A stretch of 64,000 nt of DNA from Diploptera punctata (GCA_030220185.1 JASPKZ010010276.1:532501-596500), one strand, 5' to 3'; numbered from the stretch's first letter, positions 1 to 11,172 are shown. Made by a program: numbers and translations. The notes: a model not told the origin generated them from the sequence alone.

Positions 1-59
1 GGAACAACCAAAAAATCAAATAAATAAAAATAAAATAAAAAGTAAAAAAAACTTATCAA

Positions 60-190
60 ATAGAATAACAAAATATTTAGTTATTTAGATTAATTGACAA
101 TCTCACTCTTATTCTCTTTCATCGTTTTTAGGGGTTTCTAAGGAAAATCAAAATTAAGAATTAAGCTTGGTAAAATAACAATATAAATAT
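60..190. repeat. Diverged local duplication, copy 1 (family P)
   Basis: This AT-rich stretch aligns by eye with 925-969 joined to 1216-1290; both contain TTTCTAA followed by GAAAATCAAAATTAA. The two copies are about 900 bp apart in the same orientation. The second copy is split by a LINE 3' end, so this copy acts as the empty-site reference for that insertion. No coding signal is seen. Origin is unknown. Confidence 0.55.
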
Positions 191-924
191 TATACTTACT
201 CTGTAGTGAGGCATACCTTAATAGATGGCACAAAGTCTGATGTCGTAGTAGACGGAGGAAAAACATGAATCACATTAAGTGGTTACAAAAAGTTTTCTAA
301 AATGGTTACAAAATCTAACACGATGTAATTCAAATTAAAACAAATAAGGAGAAATAAAAAGTGTTAAAAATATATTCAAAGAGGTTAAAATATTTTTTAC
401 ATAATTCTGAAATAACATGCTTATTTTAGATAAAATACGTCAGCTGCACCTCATGAAACATTTATTTTCTCTTAAAATCTCTTTATTAGAGCATGCATTG
501 TTATATTATTCTATTGAGGCAGTTAAATTAACCTTCCCCCAAGTAGTAAGTAGATACAATATGTGTAGTTAACCTTTTGTTTAAGCGCACCCACATAGAT
601 GAGTTGTTTTGCACGCCGACACATTCTTGGAAATTCACCCTCTCTTTCTTCCTAACTCATAGTAACGTTATTTTGCAAAATCAATTTTAAATGACTTTAT
701 TACTAAATATTTAAAAGTATAGAGCAATTTGTTGATTGAAAATTATGTCTGATTTACATAATAATTCTCGAGAACTTAAGTTTTTGCAATGAGAATGATA
801 TACTAGGTCGTACGTCTACGTTTAACTTCCAGTGATATGATATTTAATTCAAATTCCAATTCCCTTTGTGTTAGTTACATGTGTAAATGTCAGAGGTTTT
901 ATATCAACTTTTTCCTTCTCTAAA
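191..924. other. Unassigned AT-rich sequence
   Basis: No reading frame with a recognisable motif, no SINE head and no tandem repeat was seen here. Short A- and T-runs only. Confidence 0.5.
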
Positions 925-1290
925 TTACGTATTTTGTAATTTGCATTAATTAGCATTTTCACTCTAATTCATCATCATCATCATCATCTGCATTCATGGA
1001 TTAGGTCTATTGACCCGTTCCGACTTCAGCCCATCTCTTTCTAGGTGTGCCCACATCTCGTGTGCCTTTAGGTTTGTATTTTGTTATTTGTTTTGGATAT
1101 CTATCTTCATTCATTCTGTCTATGTGCTGCTTCCATTTTTGTCTATATGTATCTATTTTATCAGTTATTGCAAATATTTCAAGTTCCTGTCTTATTTCTG
1201 TGTTTGACTCTAATTTTCTTTCGTTATTATTGAGGAGTTTCTAAAGAAAATCAAAATTAATAATTAAGCATATAAAATAAATTATATATT
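925..1290. repeat. Diverged local duplication, copy 2 (family P), split by a LINE insertion
   Basis: Outer parts 925-969 and 1216-1290 match 60-190. The middle part is the antisense LINE end described at 970-1206, flanked by the duplicated 9-mer ACTCTAATT. Confidence 0.55.
970..1206 (-). mobile_element. LINE family 2, 5'-truncated 3' end
   Basis: On the minus strand this is the last ~237 bp of a non-LTR retrotransposon, ending in a GAT-repeat tail (seen as ATCATCATC at 970-987). The terminal peptide resembles the C-terminal GRPRxRW segment common to several insect LINEs. It is nearly identical to 48597-48830 and, for its first ~57 bp, to 24481-24537. A perfect 9-bp target-site duplication, ACTCTAATT, lies at 961-969 and 1207-1215. 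Severe 5' truncation is usual for target-primed reverse transcription. Confidence 0.8.
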
Positions 1291-1439
1291 TATGAAGTTT
1301 CCAATTTAATATCCTATCGATTGGATCTTTGAACTAACTAGTAGTGGATCAATTTACTTAACACAGTTTTTTTCTGAATTTCCAAAAGATTATAAGTGGC
1401 CTTGATTATCTGGTAGCAACATATTTTAGATATACTACT

Positions 1440-2260
1440 AGCTAATACCCGGCGTGCGCTCCTACGCCTAAATAAATGAAGTATCAAGGCTTAATTAAAT
1501 TGTGTATATATACTGCGATGAACCAAACGTGGCGGTTGCCAGAGTCAATTTTTAATTTTAAATTTCTGGTAAATCCCCACTCCTAATGGTCGGATTTCGC
1601 TGATGTTTGCACAACACCTACCTCAGTTCATTTTAATAGAATATACTGAATTTCGTTGTGAAACATCGAAAATTACGATCGCTAGAGCGATATTTAAATT
1701 TTCGTTTCAGGAGAAATCCTACACCTAATGGTTTTAGAACATACTAATTAGCGGAAAAACACTCGCCATACCTGAAAAATTCTATATACAAATTTTCAAG
1801 CCAATTGACGGTCCACCGCTGTGGTCTCGAGGTAGTGTGCTGCCTTGTCACGCAGCGGGCCCGGGTTCGATCCCCGGTCGGGGCAGTTTTTCTGGGTGAG
1901 GTTTTTATCGGGGTTTTTCCTCACCTGTAAGACAAATGTCGGGAAAACTTTAAGGCCCAAACGGTCCCCGAAATCATATGGCCATCATCCTTATCATTAT
2001 CATCCTTACCATTATCATTATCATCATCATCATCCTTCACCGGTGTGGAAAGCAACTGGAAGCTACCACACCTACACAATTCCCTAGTAAAGGTGCAAGC
2101 ATAGCATGAAAATGCTATGATTGCAGTGAAGGACCTGCCTTCGGGCAGAATTACTATGGATGGATGGATTGACGGTCTAATTTTCGAATTTTGCGAGTAC
2201 AAAATACGTAGGCTAAATTTTATGTATGAGATGACATTTAAAGTAAAATTTTAACAATAA
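1440..2260 (+). repeat. Dispersed repeat of unknown class, split by SINE-A
   Basis: Starts with CTAGCTAATACCCGGCG, reminiscent of a widespread arthropod dispersed repeat whose unit includes this kind of opening. Two internal blocks about 140 bp apart resemble each other (around 1563 and 1702, both with AAATCC then CCTAATGG). SINE-A at 1812-2167 interrupts it, and the sequence resumes at 2168 after the TSD. Class is unresolved. Confidence 0.35.
1812..2167 (+). mobile_element. SINE-A copy 1 (tRNA-derived)
   Basis: The head reads TCCACCGCTGTGGTCTCGAG then a B-box-like GGTTCGATCCC near 1864-1874, as in a tRNA-derived pol III promoter. The body has a conserved block around GGTTTTTCCTCACC, then an internal ATC/ATT-rich simple repeat at about 1983-2032, then a tail ending in GGAT repeats. 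Flanks share ATTGACGG(TC) at 1804-1813 and 2168-2177. Ten related copies occur in this window, on both strands. Confidence 0.9.
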
Positions 2261-2359
2261 TGTGATGTTGAGAAATTGATAAATAAAAATATTTACATTA
2301 ACGTTAGTGACTCTAAAAGAGACATTAATATTAGTGTAGGAAATATATTTTACACTCTA

Positions 2360-2789
2360 ATTTATCTCAGGAAGTTACTACAGACCTTATGGGCTACGTC
2401 AGTGTTCCCCTACCTACAGAGGGTAGATGTTGCCAAACTCATAATAACGGTATTTGTTTGTTTAGGGAGGATGGAGGGGCAAGATTAGCAGTACTTTTTC
2501 CAAATCTATGTTCTATACATTTAAAAAAGACATGCAAACTAGTTTTATAGTAAATATGAGAGTCCACACTTTCACACAGGATAGTACAGATCCGCACGAG
2601 CTCAGTGACAAGTGGTAACTGTCTTTTTTTTTTCTTTAAGAGGGGGTGGTTTGGACGCCTACAACTTACAACTATGTACCTGCTGTGTTGCAATATTCAG
2701 TTTTATATAAGGATTTCTCTCAAGACAGTACTGTTAAAATGACAACCCAGTTCCCTATTCCAAACACACAGTAACTTCCTGGGTTGAAT
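2360..2789. mobile_element. Non-autonomous TIR DNA element, family L copy 1
   Basis: Ends are inverted: CAGGAAGTTAC at 2368 and GTAACTTCCTG ending at 2781, with the inversion extending weakly outward. The whole element matches the reverse complement of 53172-53600, including the segment with GTAAATATGAGAG. No transposase motif is seen. Length (~430 bp), TIRs and lack of coding suggest a MITE-like element of unknown superfamily. Confidence 0.6.
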
Positions 2790-3526
2790 CTGACTGTAGT
2801 TGGGAGCATTTCTGTTCATTCCATGTCAGTTTTATTGTATTGCCACGTGTCGTATTATATCTACATAGGGTGTCAGAATATAATTTGGTTAATAGGGTAA
2901 AATTGAATACCCCGAAAGTTTGAGTTAAATAATGGTAAAATAAATAAAATAATCCCCACAGCCCAGACAAATAGAGGGATTCGCTCTGGATCTGTTAAGG
3001 GGTGGGCAGCGGATAGGCGTAGATTATTTAATTCAATAGTGTTCAGAATGGCCCTGGGATCCGTTCACGTTACTAAAAATGAGTACCAGAAATATTACTC
3101 AGAGTTAGTATGAGCTCAAGGCTAATGATTATATATTCATCCTACACCTTCCAACAATGGCGAATCCTTGCTTAACACCCCATGGACCATCATAATCTGT
3201 TAGCCTTCACAGACTTTAATGGTATTCGTCTATAAATAAATGAATACATCTGAACAGCATTTGACATCATACCTATTATAGAAAGTGTTGAAAATGCTAT
3301 CTAGTTACAGATATTTTGAGAAGGAAGATCATAGAATTGTTAATTAGTATTTTATTTAACGATGTTCTCTGACTAATCAGGTCATTGGAAGCACAATTCA
3401 AAATAAGCGTGAAAGGATAGACATTTATTGCTTAGAGGACTTATATTTCATGATCCAGAGTCTTTTACGTGTCGTAAATCTATGACATGGGACAAAAGGA
3501 TGTACTTCCTTTCCGATGGAAGCACT
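2790..3526. other. Unassigned sequence
   Basis: No motif, SINE head or repeat was recognised. Some longer open frames here are not supported by any recognisable protein feature. Confidence 0.45.
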
Positions 3527-3530
3527 TTAA

Positions 3531-4212
3531 GGGGATCGACTGGTGATTTTTATTTTTTTTTAGTTTTTATCTGATTGTTATGAAATTTTTATCACATACA
3601 TTATGTGCTTATAGAAATGTTTTTGTGAATTGTGGTGTTTATAAGTAGAATAGTTTCAGAATTATATTTTAAAACCAATTTTTTTAATATTTTCTAAAAA
3701 ATGCTCCTTACGATGCATTTTAAAATATGTTCTTATGAAATTTGAGATTCAGAGTCTTTATGATTCCACTAAACTTATTTGCTATGCAAAAAAAAATCCT
3801 AAAGCGACGATACAGCTTATTTTTCATTTCTTGAAAAAAAAATGTTATCATTTTCATTATTTTTTCATCTCAATTTAAAAGAACACATGTGTCTTTGACT
3901 AGTAACTGCATAGCAACTGTAAATTACCATATATTGGAGAGTCTAACAACAAAATGTCACTTTGATATCATAAAAAGTGCTTCGTAAGGAGCATTTTAAG
4001 TTTTGGAATATATCAAAAAAATGGAAACGGAAGAAACCGCATTATATATTAAAGTTTAGGTAGTAATGATGACCATACGTGCGTCACGGACTCAATTTTA
4101 CTCCAATAAAAATTCGTATATGAAAATGATCCTAAAGAATCATTTGAAATGCAAATAAACAAAAAAATGCATTTTTTGTGATTTTTTTCAACATTTTCAC
4201 CAGTCGGTCCTC
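3531..4212. mobile_element. TTAA-flanked MITE (piggyBac-like non-autonomous)
   Basis: TTAA occurs at 3527-3530 and 4213-4216. Just inside are inverted ends GGGGATCGACTGGTG (3531-3545) and, read from the right, GAGGACCGACTGGTG, matching at 13 of 15. Interior is AT-rich and non-coding, with an internal inverted echo (TGCTCCTTACGA near 3702 and TTCGTAAGGAGCA near 3981). TTAA target use is typical of the piggyBac superfamily. Assignment is inferred from the target and TIRs only. Confidence 0.7.
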
Positions 4213-4333
4213 TTAAGTCTTGAAAGAACCATGGTCAATACCTGGATTTGAATACTTGAACTTCGGAACCATAATCTAACCACTAGTGTACTTGAACTAT
4301 CAGATTTGTTTTTGACGAGACTACCTAAAGCTT

Positions 4334-4505
4334 GTCCGTCGCCACTCCGGCGACCCAGATTCGATTCCCGGCGGGATAGGGAATTTTAAATATCCACCTT
4401 GGGTCTGGGTGTGTGTTCTGTCTTGTGTTTGTATGTGTGAATAAGATAAAAAGGTTAACAAAAGTAAAAACAAAAGGGAAGAACAGTGTAAACGAAAGAA
4501 AACGA
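4334..4505 (+). mobile_element. SINE-C copy 1, head partly deleted
   Basis: Shares GTCCGTCGCC, GATTCGATTCCCGGCGGG and the body from TTTTAAATATCCACC to GTGTAAACGAAA with 9618-9808. The A-box region is shortened relative to that copy, so it is probably transcriptionally dead. Confidence 0.75.
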
Positions 4506-5205
4506 GAAAGAAAGAAATTTAAAAAAGCAGAATAGGCCGAGTGATATTTATCTGAAAGTTAATTATGAGTATTGTTCTTTGTATCTGATAAAACATCTTA
4601 AATAAGAAGTTTAGCAGAGAATGAAGAATTTCATCTGAAGAGATACGTAAGTGACATCGAGGTAAGTGAAATGCATATTATATTAAAGATCGATCTTATA
4701 AAGTAACATTGATTACTATGAAGTGGCAAGGAATACTGTTACCAATCTGCTAGTTTGGAATGCCTGACTCCATTTTTAGTTATAGTCTCTAGTTATAATA
4801 CCATCTGTGTGCAGATATGTTTGTTTTTACTCGCTAAATTAAAATATCTTCAGAGCTGTAAGTTCTAGGAAGACTAGTAGGATATTCACACATATTCAGA
4901 TTACTTTTACACAACATTTTGAACAAAGAGTATCAGACCTATTCAATACACATGGTTACATATTTGAGAGAGGAAATTAGTGATTCGAAATACCTAGGAA
5001 TATTTTAAGAGCTGGCCGTCTGTAAAATGAGATTATAAATTATGGATTAACCATTTGAAAGGTCGCATTACCAGAACCATAGCCGTAAGAAAGCTCAGGG
5101 CGTGGAAGACATGTACCCAGAAGCAAGGAGATTTCAAATCCCCTATGCCTCTGGAAATCGAATCCAGGTCACCGGAATAAGGTATGTGTCATCTATAGAG
5201 CAAAC
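4506..5205. other. Unassigned sequence
   Basis: AT-rich, no recognisable element. Ends at a TAA microsatellite abutting a LINE fragment. Confidence 0.45.

Positions 5206-5253
<48 letters not shown>
5206..5253. repeat. (TAA)n microsatellite, about 16 units
   Basis: Uninterrupted AATAAT run directly at the 5' boundary of a LINE whose own 3' tail is also TAA-rich, so it may be an insertion target or a relic of a previous tail. Confidence 0.95.
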
Positions 5254-5254
<1 letters not shown>

Positions 5255-5255
5255 T

Positions 5256-5945
5256 TTAATAGCAAAAACAGAGGACGAACTACAAAGAATACTATATAAA
5301 CTAAATGAAATATCAAAAAAAAAATACAACATGGAAATATCATCAGGAAAATCAGAAACAATGGCCTTCAAGGGCGCTCATCCAGTTCTGACAAACATAC
5401 TATTAAAAAAATAAACCAGTAGAAAAAGTGGTAAGATATAACTTCCTAGGTAGCGAAATATCATACACAGCGGAAACAGATATAAATAACAAACTAAGGA
5501 AGTTTAATTATATAACAGGTACACTAAAAATAACTTTGAAAAATAAAGCCAGGAAAGACTCAATAATGAAATTATTCAAGACAATGGCAGTGCCTATTAT
5601 TACTTATGGATTCGAAACATGGACAGTGACTACACAACAATCTGCCAGAATACAAGCTGCTGAAATGAGATTCCTCAGACCAATAGCAGGATATCAAAGG
5701 ACAGACAAAAACATAACACAGAAATAAGACAACAACTAAAAGTAGAGGAATTAAACACAACAATAGAGAAATACAGAACAAACCGGAAAGAACACTTGGC
5801 AAGGATGACTGAGAATAGAATACCAAAAGCAGCATACAGCTATTCACCACGAGGAAGAAGAAGTTTGGGAAGACCAAAGAAAAGATGGAAAGAGCACCAA
5901 TTTGGAGCCGGAACAGGCTAGTAAATAAGCCTAAACCGTGAATAA
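5256..5945 (+). mobile_element. LINE family 2-like, 3' portion of RT ORF (TAA tail), degenerate
   Basis: Plus-strand translation begins inside the reverse transcriptase just past the catalytic YADD box (LIAKTEDELQ at ~5258), continues with the conserved FLGSEIS block (~5446), VPIITYGFETWTV (~5591), EMRFLRPIAGYQR (~5663), then ARMTENRIP and GRRSLGRPKKRWKEH in a shifted frame near 5850-5900. It ends in TAATAATAAT at 5941. Frameshifts occur around 5415 and 5727. These are C-terminal signatures of APE-type non-LTR elements. 5'-truncated and inactive. Confidence 0.85.
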
Positions 5946-6097
5946 TAATAATAATAATATTGTTATTATTATTGTCATTATTATTAAAATTATCTCATTA
6001 AGTTAATAAATAAATACATTTTGGATCAGTGCTAAATTTTCAGATGATTAATTATTAGTTAATAACTTATATCAGGAATATTAAAAAAAAAAAGGAG

Positions 6098-6450
6098 AGC
6101 GGAATAAACCTGAAAATTTTAGAGGGATTAGTGTACTGAACTAAACATATAAATTATATTCAGTTATACTGAACAATAGATTCAAGCAAATAGTAGAATC
6201 TTTATTGAAGGAAGAGCAGACTGGATTAAGGATAAGTATTGTGTGCTGACATTATGTTTACTTTTAATCTTTTGATAGAGAAACGAAGGGAATATAACTT
6301 ATCTACTTATGTGACATTTATAGCTTTTGAGGAAGTTTTTGATAAAATTGACAAGGAAAAGTTATAGGAAATAATAAAACGGCATGGATACCCAACCCAC
6401 TTAATAAATTGTATAAAGAATATATACGAGTATAATAGCGCTTACTTTAA
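6098..6450 (+). mobile_element. LINE family 2-like, RT finger/palm fragment, first part of a split copy
   Basis: Translation shows PENFRGISVL (~6110), then LLKEEQTGLR (~6202) and, after frameshifts, a degenerate palm segment with VFDKIDKEKL (~6331) followed by IIKRHGYPTHLI. These correspond to the RT blocks that precede the catalytic YADD box. The copy is interrupted at ~6451 by an antisense LINE and resumes at ~7716 with VRQGCLSH. Many stops; a decayed pseudogene. Confidence 0.75.
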
Positions 6451-6451
6451 A

Positions 6452-7712
6452 CTTCTATCTATCTATCTTCGGGTTTTTACAGCTGCTGCCGTCTTCCCGT
6501 GCCAAACCTCCAAAGCCTACGGTCTTTGGCATCTTCGATGCTTAGCCCTCTAGCTTGCATTACTGTCTTCATGTTTTCCTTCCATGTTAACCTTGGTCTT
6601 CCTCTTTTCTTCTTTCTGTTTGGATGCCATTCATATAGTTGCTTCGGCCATCGCTCATCTTCCATTCTTAAAACATGTCCTAACCACTTTATTCCTTTTC
6701 CTCAATTCTTTCAATTATGCTTTCTTCTGCTTCCATTATGTTTCTAATTTCGTTATTTGTGACAAGTTCTAATTTAGACTTTCTGGCACTTCTTCATAAA
6801 TAATCCATTTCTAGAGCTATTAGTCTATTTTTGTAGTACTTATTGATTGTCCATACCTCACTTCCGTACATTACAACAGATTCCACCAATGTTTTACCAA
6901 TATATTTTTTTGTGTCTTTCCAAATATGCTTATCCCACCATATGGAATTTAATGATGATATTATTTTGCTACTCAATTCAATCTCTTTTCCTATACCTTC
7001 GATGTTATCCATAATCATTCCCAAATATTTAGTTTGTTTCACTTGCTTTATTTGGATTCCTTCTTCCAATATTAAATGTTCTCTTTCATTGCTATTTATT
7101 GCCAGATATTCTGTTTTTTTGTAGATTTACTGTGAGACCCCATGATTCATATGTGTTTTCAACCTTTTTATCATGAATTCCATATCAAATTTGTCTTGCG
7201 CTAAAACCAGTTGATCATCGGCAAATTGTAATGTCAGCAAAAATATGTTGCCTATTGGGATCCCCATACCTTTGCAGCTTTGTTTCCATTTCGTTAATAT
7301 AAATTCTACATAAATATTAAATAAATTTGGTGATAGACTGCACCCTTGTTTCAATCCCTTTGAGGTTTTTATAGGATTAGACATTATATTTCCCATTTTA
7401 ACATAAGCGGAGTTATCTTTATAGATTTGTTTAATAATTTCTATTAGGTTTCTGTCAATATTGTATTTCTCCAATACTTCCCATAATTTGTTCCTCGGAA
7501 TTGAGTCATAAGCTTTCTCTAAATCTATCATTGTCAAATGGGTTTCATCTCCAACTGCAGTCCGTTTTTCAATTAACTGTTGTATTGCAAATATATTGTC
7601 AACACATGACCTTCCTGGTCTGAATCAATTTTGATCTTCTCCTAATTTGTCTTTAACATCTTTTTGTAACTTTGTTTTTAACTTAATTTCCCTAATTAAT
7701 ATGCGGGTGAAA
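6452..7712 (-). mobile_element. Antisense non-LTR retrotransposon with GATA tail, inserted in the family 2 copy
   Basis: Reading the minus strand from ~7712, the frame shows TRILIREI, then FRPGRSC (~7620), MIDLEKAYDSIP (~7530), GLKQGCSLSPNLFNIYVEF (~7360) and the catalytic LQFADDQLVLAQ at about 7230-7195. A frameshift near 7130 leads to the TKYLGMIMDNIEG block, YGSEVW (~6865), and the C-terminal segment with RGRPRLTWKENMKTV ending near 6480. The 3' end carries GATA repeats (seen as CTATCTATC at 6455-6468). It lacks the endonuclease part, so it is 5'-truncated. It splits a sense LINE between RT blocks, showing it arrived later. Confidence 0.88.
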
Positions 7713-7715
7713 ATA

Positions 7716-8878
7716 TACTAATGAAACAAGGTGTATGTAAGACAAGGATGTTTATCACACATTCGTTTTAATATGTATCTGGACGATAGTTTAAATAGAG
7801 GAAAAGAGGAAGCACCCATCAGGTGTCCGCATTAGATGAACTGATGTGAAGATGCTAGTATATGCACACGACCTCGTAATTATACAATATTCATAAGATA
7901 AACTTAAAAATCTATTTACTTTTAAATAAGATCTTAAAGGAAAATAATTTTAAAATTTCTATTTCTAAAACTAAGATGATGGCATTGCGGGGTAAATAAC
8001 CAACAGAGTAAAAATTATATAGGATGATATGTCTCTGGAACAAGTCCAACGTTTTTATTATTTTGGGTTCCGATATTACTTATGATTTTGATCTGGATAT
8101 AACAAATTAATTTATTAAATATGTATCAAATGAAGCATGGAACAATTAAAATAACACTGAAAACAACTTGCATAGATATTAAAATGAAATTCTATAAAGT
8201 TCTTGCAGTAGGCGTGACGTATTTAACATATGACGGAGAGTCTTGGGCAGTAAGGAAATATGATTGTAGCCGTATTCAGGCGTCAGAAATGAGATTTTTA
8301 GATTATCGGGATATACTAAATTATATAACATAAAAATTAATAAACTAGAAATAAATTTAATCTATTTGTAATAAATAAATAATAGATGAATATAGACATA
8401 GTCCCGCGCCGTAGCCGAATGGTTAAGGCAGGAAGCCATGGCGCAGAGCTATGGGACTTGCGCTGGTTCGAGTCTCCATAGGGAAAGAAATTTTCTCATG
8501 GTATTTCGGCCAGTATGGGACCGGTGCCCACCGGGCTTTGTGAGGCATTTGGGTAGCTACAATAAGTAGCGGTTCCAGGTTGAGAAGACCAGCTATAACG
8601 GCTGGGGGACCCGTCATGCTGACAACATGTCACCCCTACACTGGCTAGATGATAATCTCCTCTGTGATTGACACATTTGGATGTGATGCCAGCAGCCGGC
8701 TGGTAGGCTAAGGGCCTTCTAGGCCTGTTGCGCCATGAAAAAAAAAATATAGACATAAATGGAAGGAACATTTTAAAAGAATGAATGATAGGAGAATACT
8801 GAAAATAATTGTATCATATAAACCAAGAAGAGGACGAAATGCTGGACGACCAAAACAGGCCACTCGGTCATAATAATA
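7716..8878 (+). mobile_element. LINE family 2-like, second part of the split copy, itself carrying two SINEs
   Basis: Continues the fragment 6098-6450: VRQGCLSH (~7735), the degraded YADD box read as YAHD (~7861-7872), MALRGK (~7980), then GESWAV and EMRFLDY (~8236-8305). SINE-D (8401-8745) cuts the C-terminal region; the frame resumes with KWKEHFKRMNDRR (~8757) and PRRGRNAGRPK (~8824). The tail is TAATAATA, where SINE-A is inserted at 8879. The catalytic Asp-to-His change and multiple stops show it is dead. Confidence 0.8.
8401..8745 (+). mobile_element. SINE-D copy 1 (tRNA-Leu/Ser-like head), complete with TSD
   Basis: Head contains GTAGCCGAATGGTTAAGGC (A box) and GGTTCGAGTCT (B box), resembling class II tRNAs such as Leu or Ser. 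The body includes TGGGACCGGTGCCCACC and ends CTTCTAGGCCTGTTGCGCC plus a poly-A. A perfect 12-bp TSD, AATATAGACATA, lies at 8389-8400 and 8746-8757. It interrupts the LINE C-terminal reading frame. Confidence 0.92.
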
Positions 8879-9215
8879 CATACATAGTAATTCCGCTCGA
8901 AGGCAGGTCCTTCACTGAAATCATATCATTTTCATGCTATGCTTGCAGTTTTACTAGGGAATTGTAGGTGTGGTAGCCTCCCGTTGCTTTCCACACCGGT
9001 GAAGGATGATGATGATAATGATAAGGATGATGATGATGATGATGGCCATATGATTTCGGGGACCGTTTGGGCCTTAAATTTTTCCTGACATTTTTCTTAC
9101 AGGTGAGGAAAAACCCCGATAAAAACCTCACCCATAAAAACTGCCCCGACCGGGGATCGAACCTGGGCCCGCTGCGTGACAAAGCAGCACGCTACCTACA
9201 GACCACAGCGGTGGG
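8879..9215 (-). mobile_element. SINE-A copy 2
   Basis: Antisense copy with the GGAT-type end at left and the tRNA-like head at right (GGGGATCGAACCTGGGCC, 9153-9170, is the B-box region). Perfect 14-bp TSD CGGTCATAATAATA at 8865-8878 and 9216-9229. The target is the TAA-rich 3' tail of the LINE ending here. Confidence 0.92.
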
Positions 9216-9229
9216 CGGTCATAATAATA

Positions 9230-9617
9230 ATAGGCTGATAATAACATTTATAAAAGTAGTCTTATAAATAAGTTACATAGGCGTAGGCCTATTTAAGTAA
9301 AATAAATAATTACAAAGCAGTCCTACAATGTAATTATTACTCGCAGATGAAATAAGTGTTGATTTATTATACATTTAACGAGTAGAAATGTTCTCCTACT
9401 TGTTAAGATGTTAAATATCTCGTCGAGTTTGAAGTTCCCAAGCATTTCCGAAGAGTGGTTTCGTACTTCAATTTCGCAGTTTATATTCCTTTATCATCCC
9501 TGTTTTTTACTCAAAATGCATGAGACACACTGTATATTTTAAATGTTACTCTACTCACCTTTATATAATTTTAACTCATTACCAGCAATTATTATGATAC
9601 TGTACTCATTTAAATAA
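9230..9617. other. Unassigned sequence
   Basis: Nothing recognised in this AT-rich stretch. Confidence 0.45.
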
Positions 9618-9808
9618 GTCCGTCGCCGTGGCGTAGTCGGTAGAGTCCCTATCTTTTCCCTCCGGCGACCCGGGTTCGATTCCCGGCGGGTAGGGGATTT
9701 TAAATCTCCACCCTGTGTCTATATGTCTATATGTGAGAATAACAGAAAGTTAACAAAATTGGTAAAAAAAGAAGGAAAACAGTGTAAACGAAAAGAGGGG
9801 AAAAAAAG
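9618..9808 (+). mobile_element. SINE-C copy 2, best-preserved head
   Basis: Contains TGGCGTAGTCGG (matches the A-box consensus TRGYNNARNNG) and GGGTTCGATTCCC (B box) in tRNA-like spacing, followed by a body ending GTGTAAACGAAA and an A-rich tail. No TSD could be fixed by eye. Confidence 0.82.
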
Positions 9809-10718
9809 TTTGTTGGCATTAATTTGTTGGGTAAATTGAGAAATATTCTAATTATAAAAACAAATTAAAACACTGTGTTCGGTCGAGGATTCATCGACCT
9901 ATTTCTTTACTGAGATTTACAATAAAAAGCATAATTACTAACATTCAGTCCTATTTGGCATACTCGTCTTTGATCTGCCAATATTATATCCTAAATTTTA
10001 TTTGATTAAAGCAATATTGTATACTAATTTTGTCGAAACAATGTTATTAAATTAGTCTGTGTAGCTGTTTCGCCGAATCCTTTCAGAACGTCGATCAAAA
10101 CATATTAATTCAGTTAAAGCTTCAGTACAAAAGTGTCCTTGGCTCAGTGTCTACTGGTCCGTTGTACTGTGCAATGTCTTATCCACATCCTAAGTCCAAT
10201 ATGGATACCGTCTGGTGCACGTGGTTTTATTATCACTACGCTACAAACTCAAATAAGTATATTTTCTATATCGTCCGGATAATTTGCTTTAAATTAAATG
10301 TTGTGTGCTTTATTTTCTAAAAGTAAAATTTTGTGTGTGAATACTAATTGCTTAAAAACTATTAAGACTATATTGAGAGTTCAAATGTATAATGTGAGTG
10401 ACAACTGGTGAGTAATGACAGATTATAACTTTGTTAAAATTATTCATTGGTTTGGGCTCCTATATAAAAATGGGTTAGTTCAAATTTAGTGAACTATTAT
10501 TCTAATCCATGCCATTAACACAGTTTAATATCTCACCTTATAGGTACTTTTACATTCCACACGATACACGGGCGTAATATTAGCACGAACTGTCTGGAGA
10601 GAGATTTTTAAACTATGGATCCCACCAATATTTTTTGATGATACAAATTTTTGGAAGGCCTTCTCCGAGACAACACGACATTAAGACGAAACACACCATT
10701 CACACACATTGATACTCT
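9809..10718. other. Unassigned sequence
   Basis: No element or coding motif recognised over about 900 bp. Confidence 0.45.
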
Positions 10719-11042
10719 ATCCATAGTAATTCTGCCCGAGGGCAAGTCTTTCACTGCAATCATAGCATTTTCGTGCTATGTTTGCAGCTTTACTAAGGAA
10801 TTGTGGGTGTAGTAGCTTCCCGTTGCTTTCCACACCGGTGAAGGATGATGATAATGATAAGGATGATGGTGATGATGGTCATATGATTTCGGGGACCGTT
10901 TGGGCCTTAAGAATTTCCTGATATTTGTCTTACAGGTGAGGAAAAACCCCGATAAAAACCTCACCCAGAAAAACTGCCCCGCCCGGGGATCGAACCCGGG
11001 CCCGCTGCGTGACAAGGCAGCACCCTACCTCGAGACCACAGC
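10719..11042 (-). mobile_element. SINE-A copy 3
   Basis: Antisense; left end ATCCATAGTAATTCTGCCC, internal GAT-rich repeat at ~10846-10877, head with CGGGGATCGAACCCGGGCC. The head lacks the last ~6 bases found in other copies. TSD not apparent. Confidence 0.88.
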
Positions 11043-11093
11043 AAACTTGTCGAATATGTAAATGTAAATTGTGATGGTCAGATTATAGGTATT

Positions 11094-11172
11094 GGAGGAC
11101 CGTTTGGGCTTTAAAGTTTCCTGACATATGTCTTACAGGTGAGGAAAAAACCCGGAAAATAAAACATCACCG
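11094..11172 (-). mobile_element. SINE-A internal fragment (copy 4)
   Basis: GGACCGTTTGGGCTTTAAAG through TTACAGGTGAGGAAAAA matches the SINE-A body in antisense. Both ends are missing. It lies 50 bp beyond copy 3 in the same orientation, so it may be a relic of an older copy. Confidence 0.7.

Noticed and set aside
1845..2087. 80-codon frames with MSRSGPGFDPRSGQF-type peptides (also near 8937, 10776, 39150, 41328)
   Set aside because: They are translations of the SINE-A head and body; the frame recurs because the SINE recurs.
8404..8475. Functional tRNA-Leu or tRNA-Ser gene
   Set aside because: It is the head of SINE-D, flanked by a TSD and repeated at 52338.
8423..8771. Two minus-strand frames of 64 and 91 codons
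   Set aside because: Antisense translation of SINE-D.
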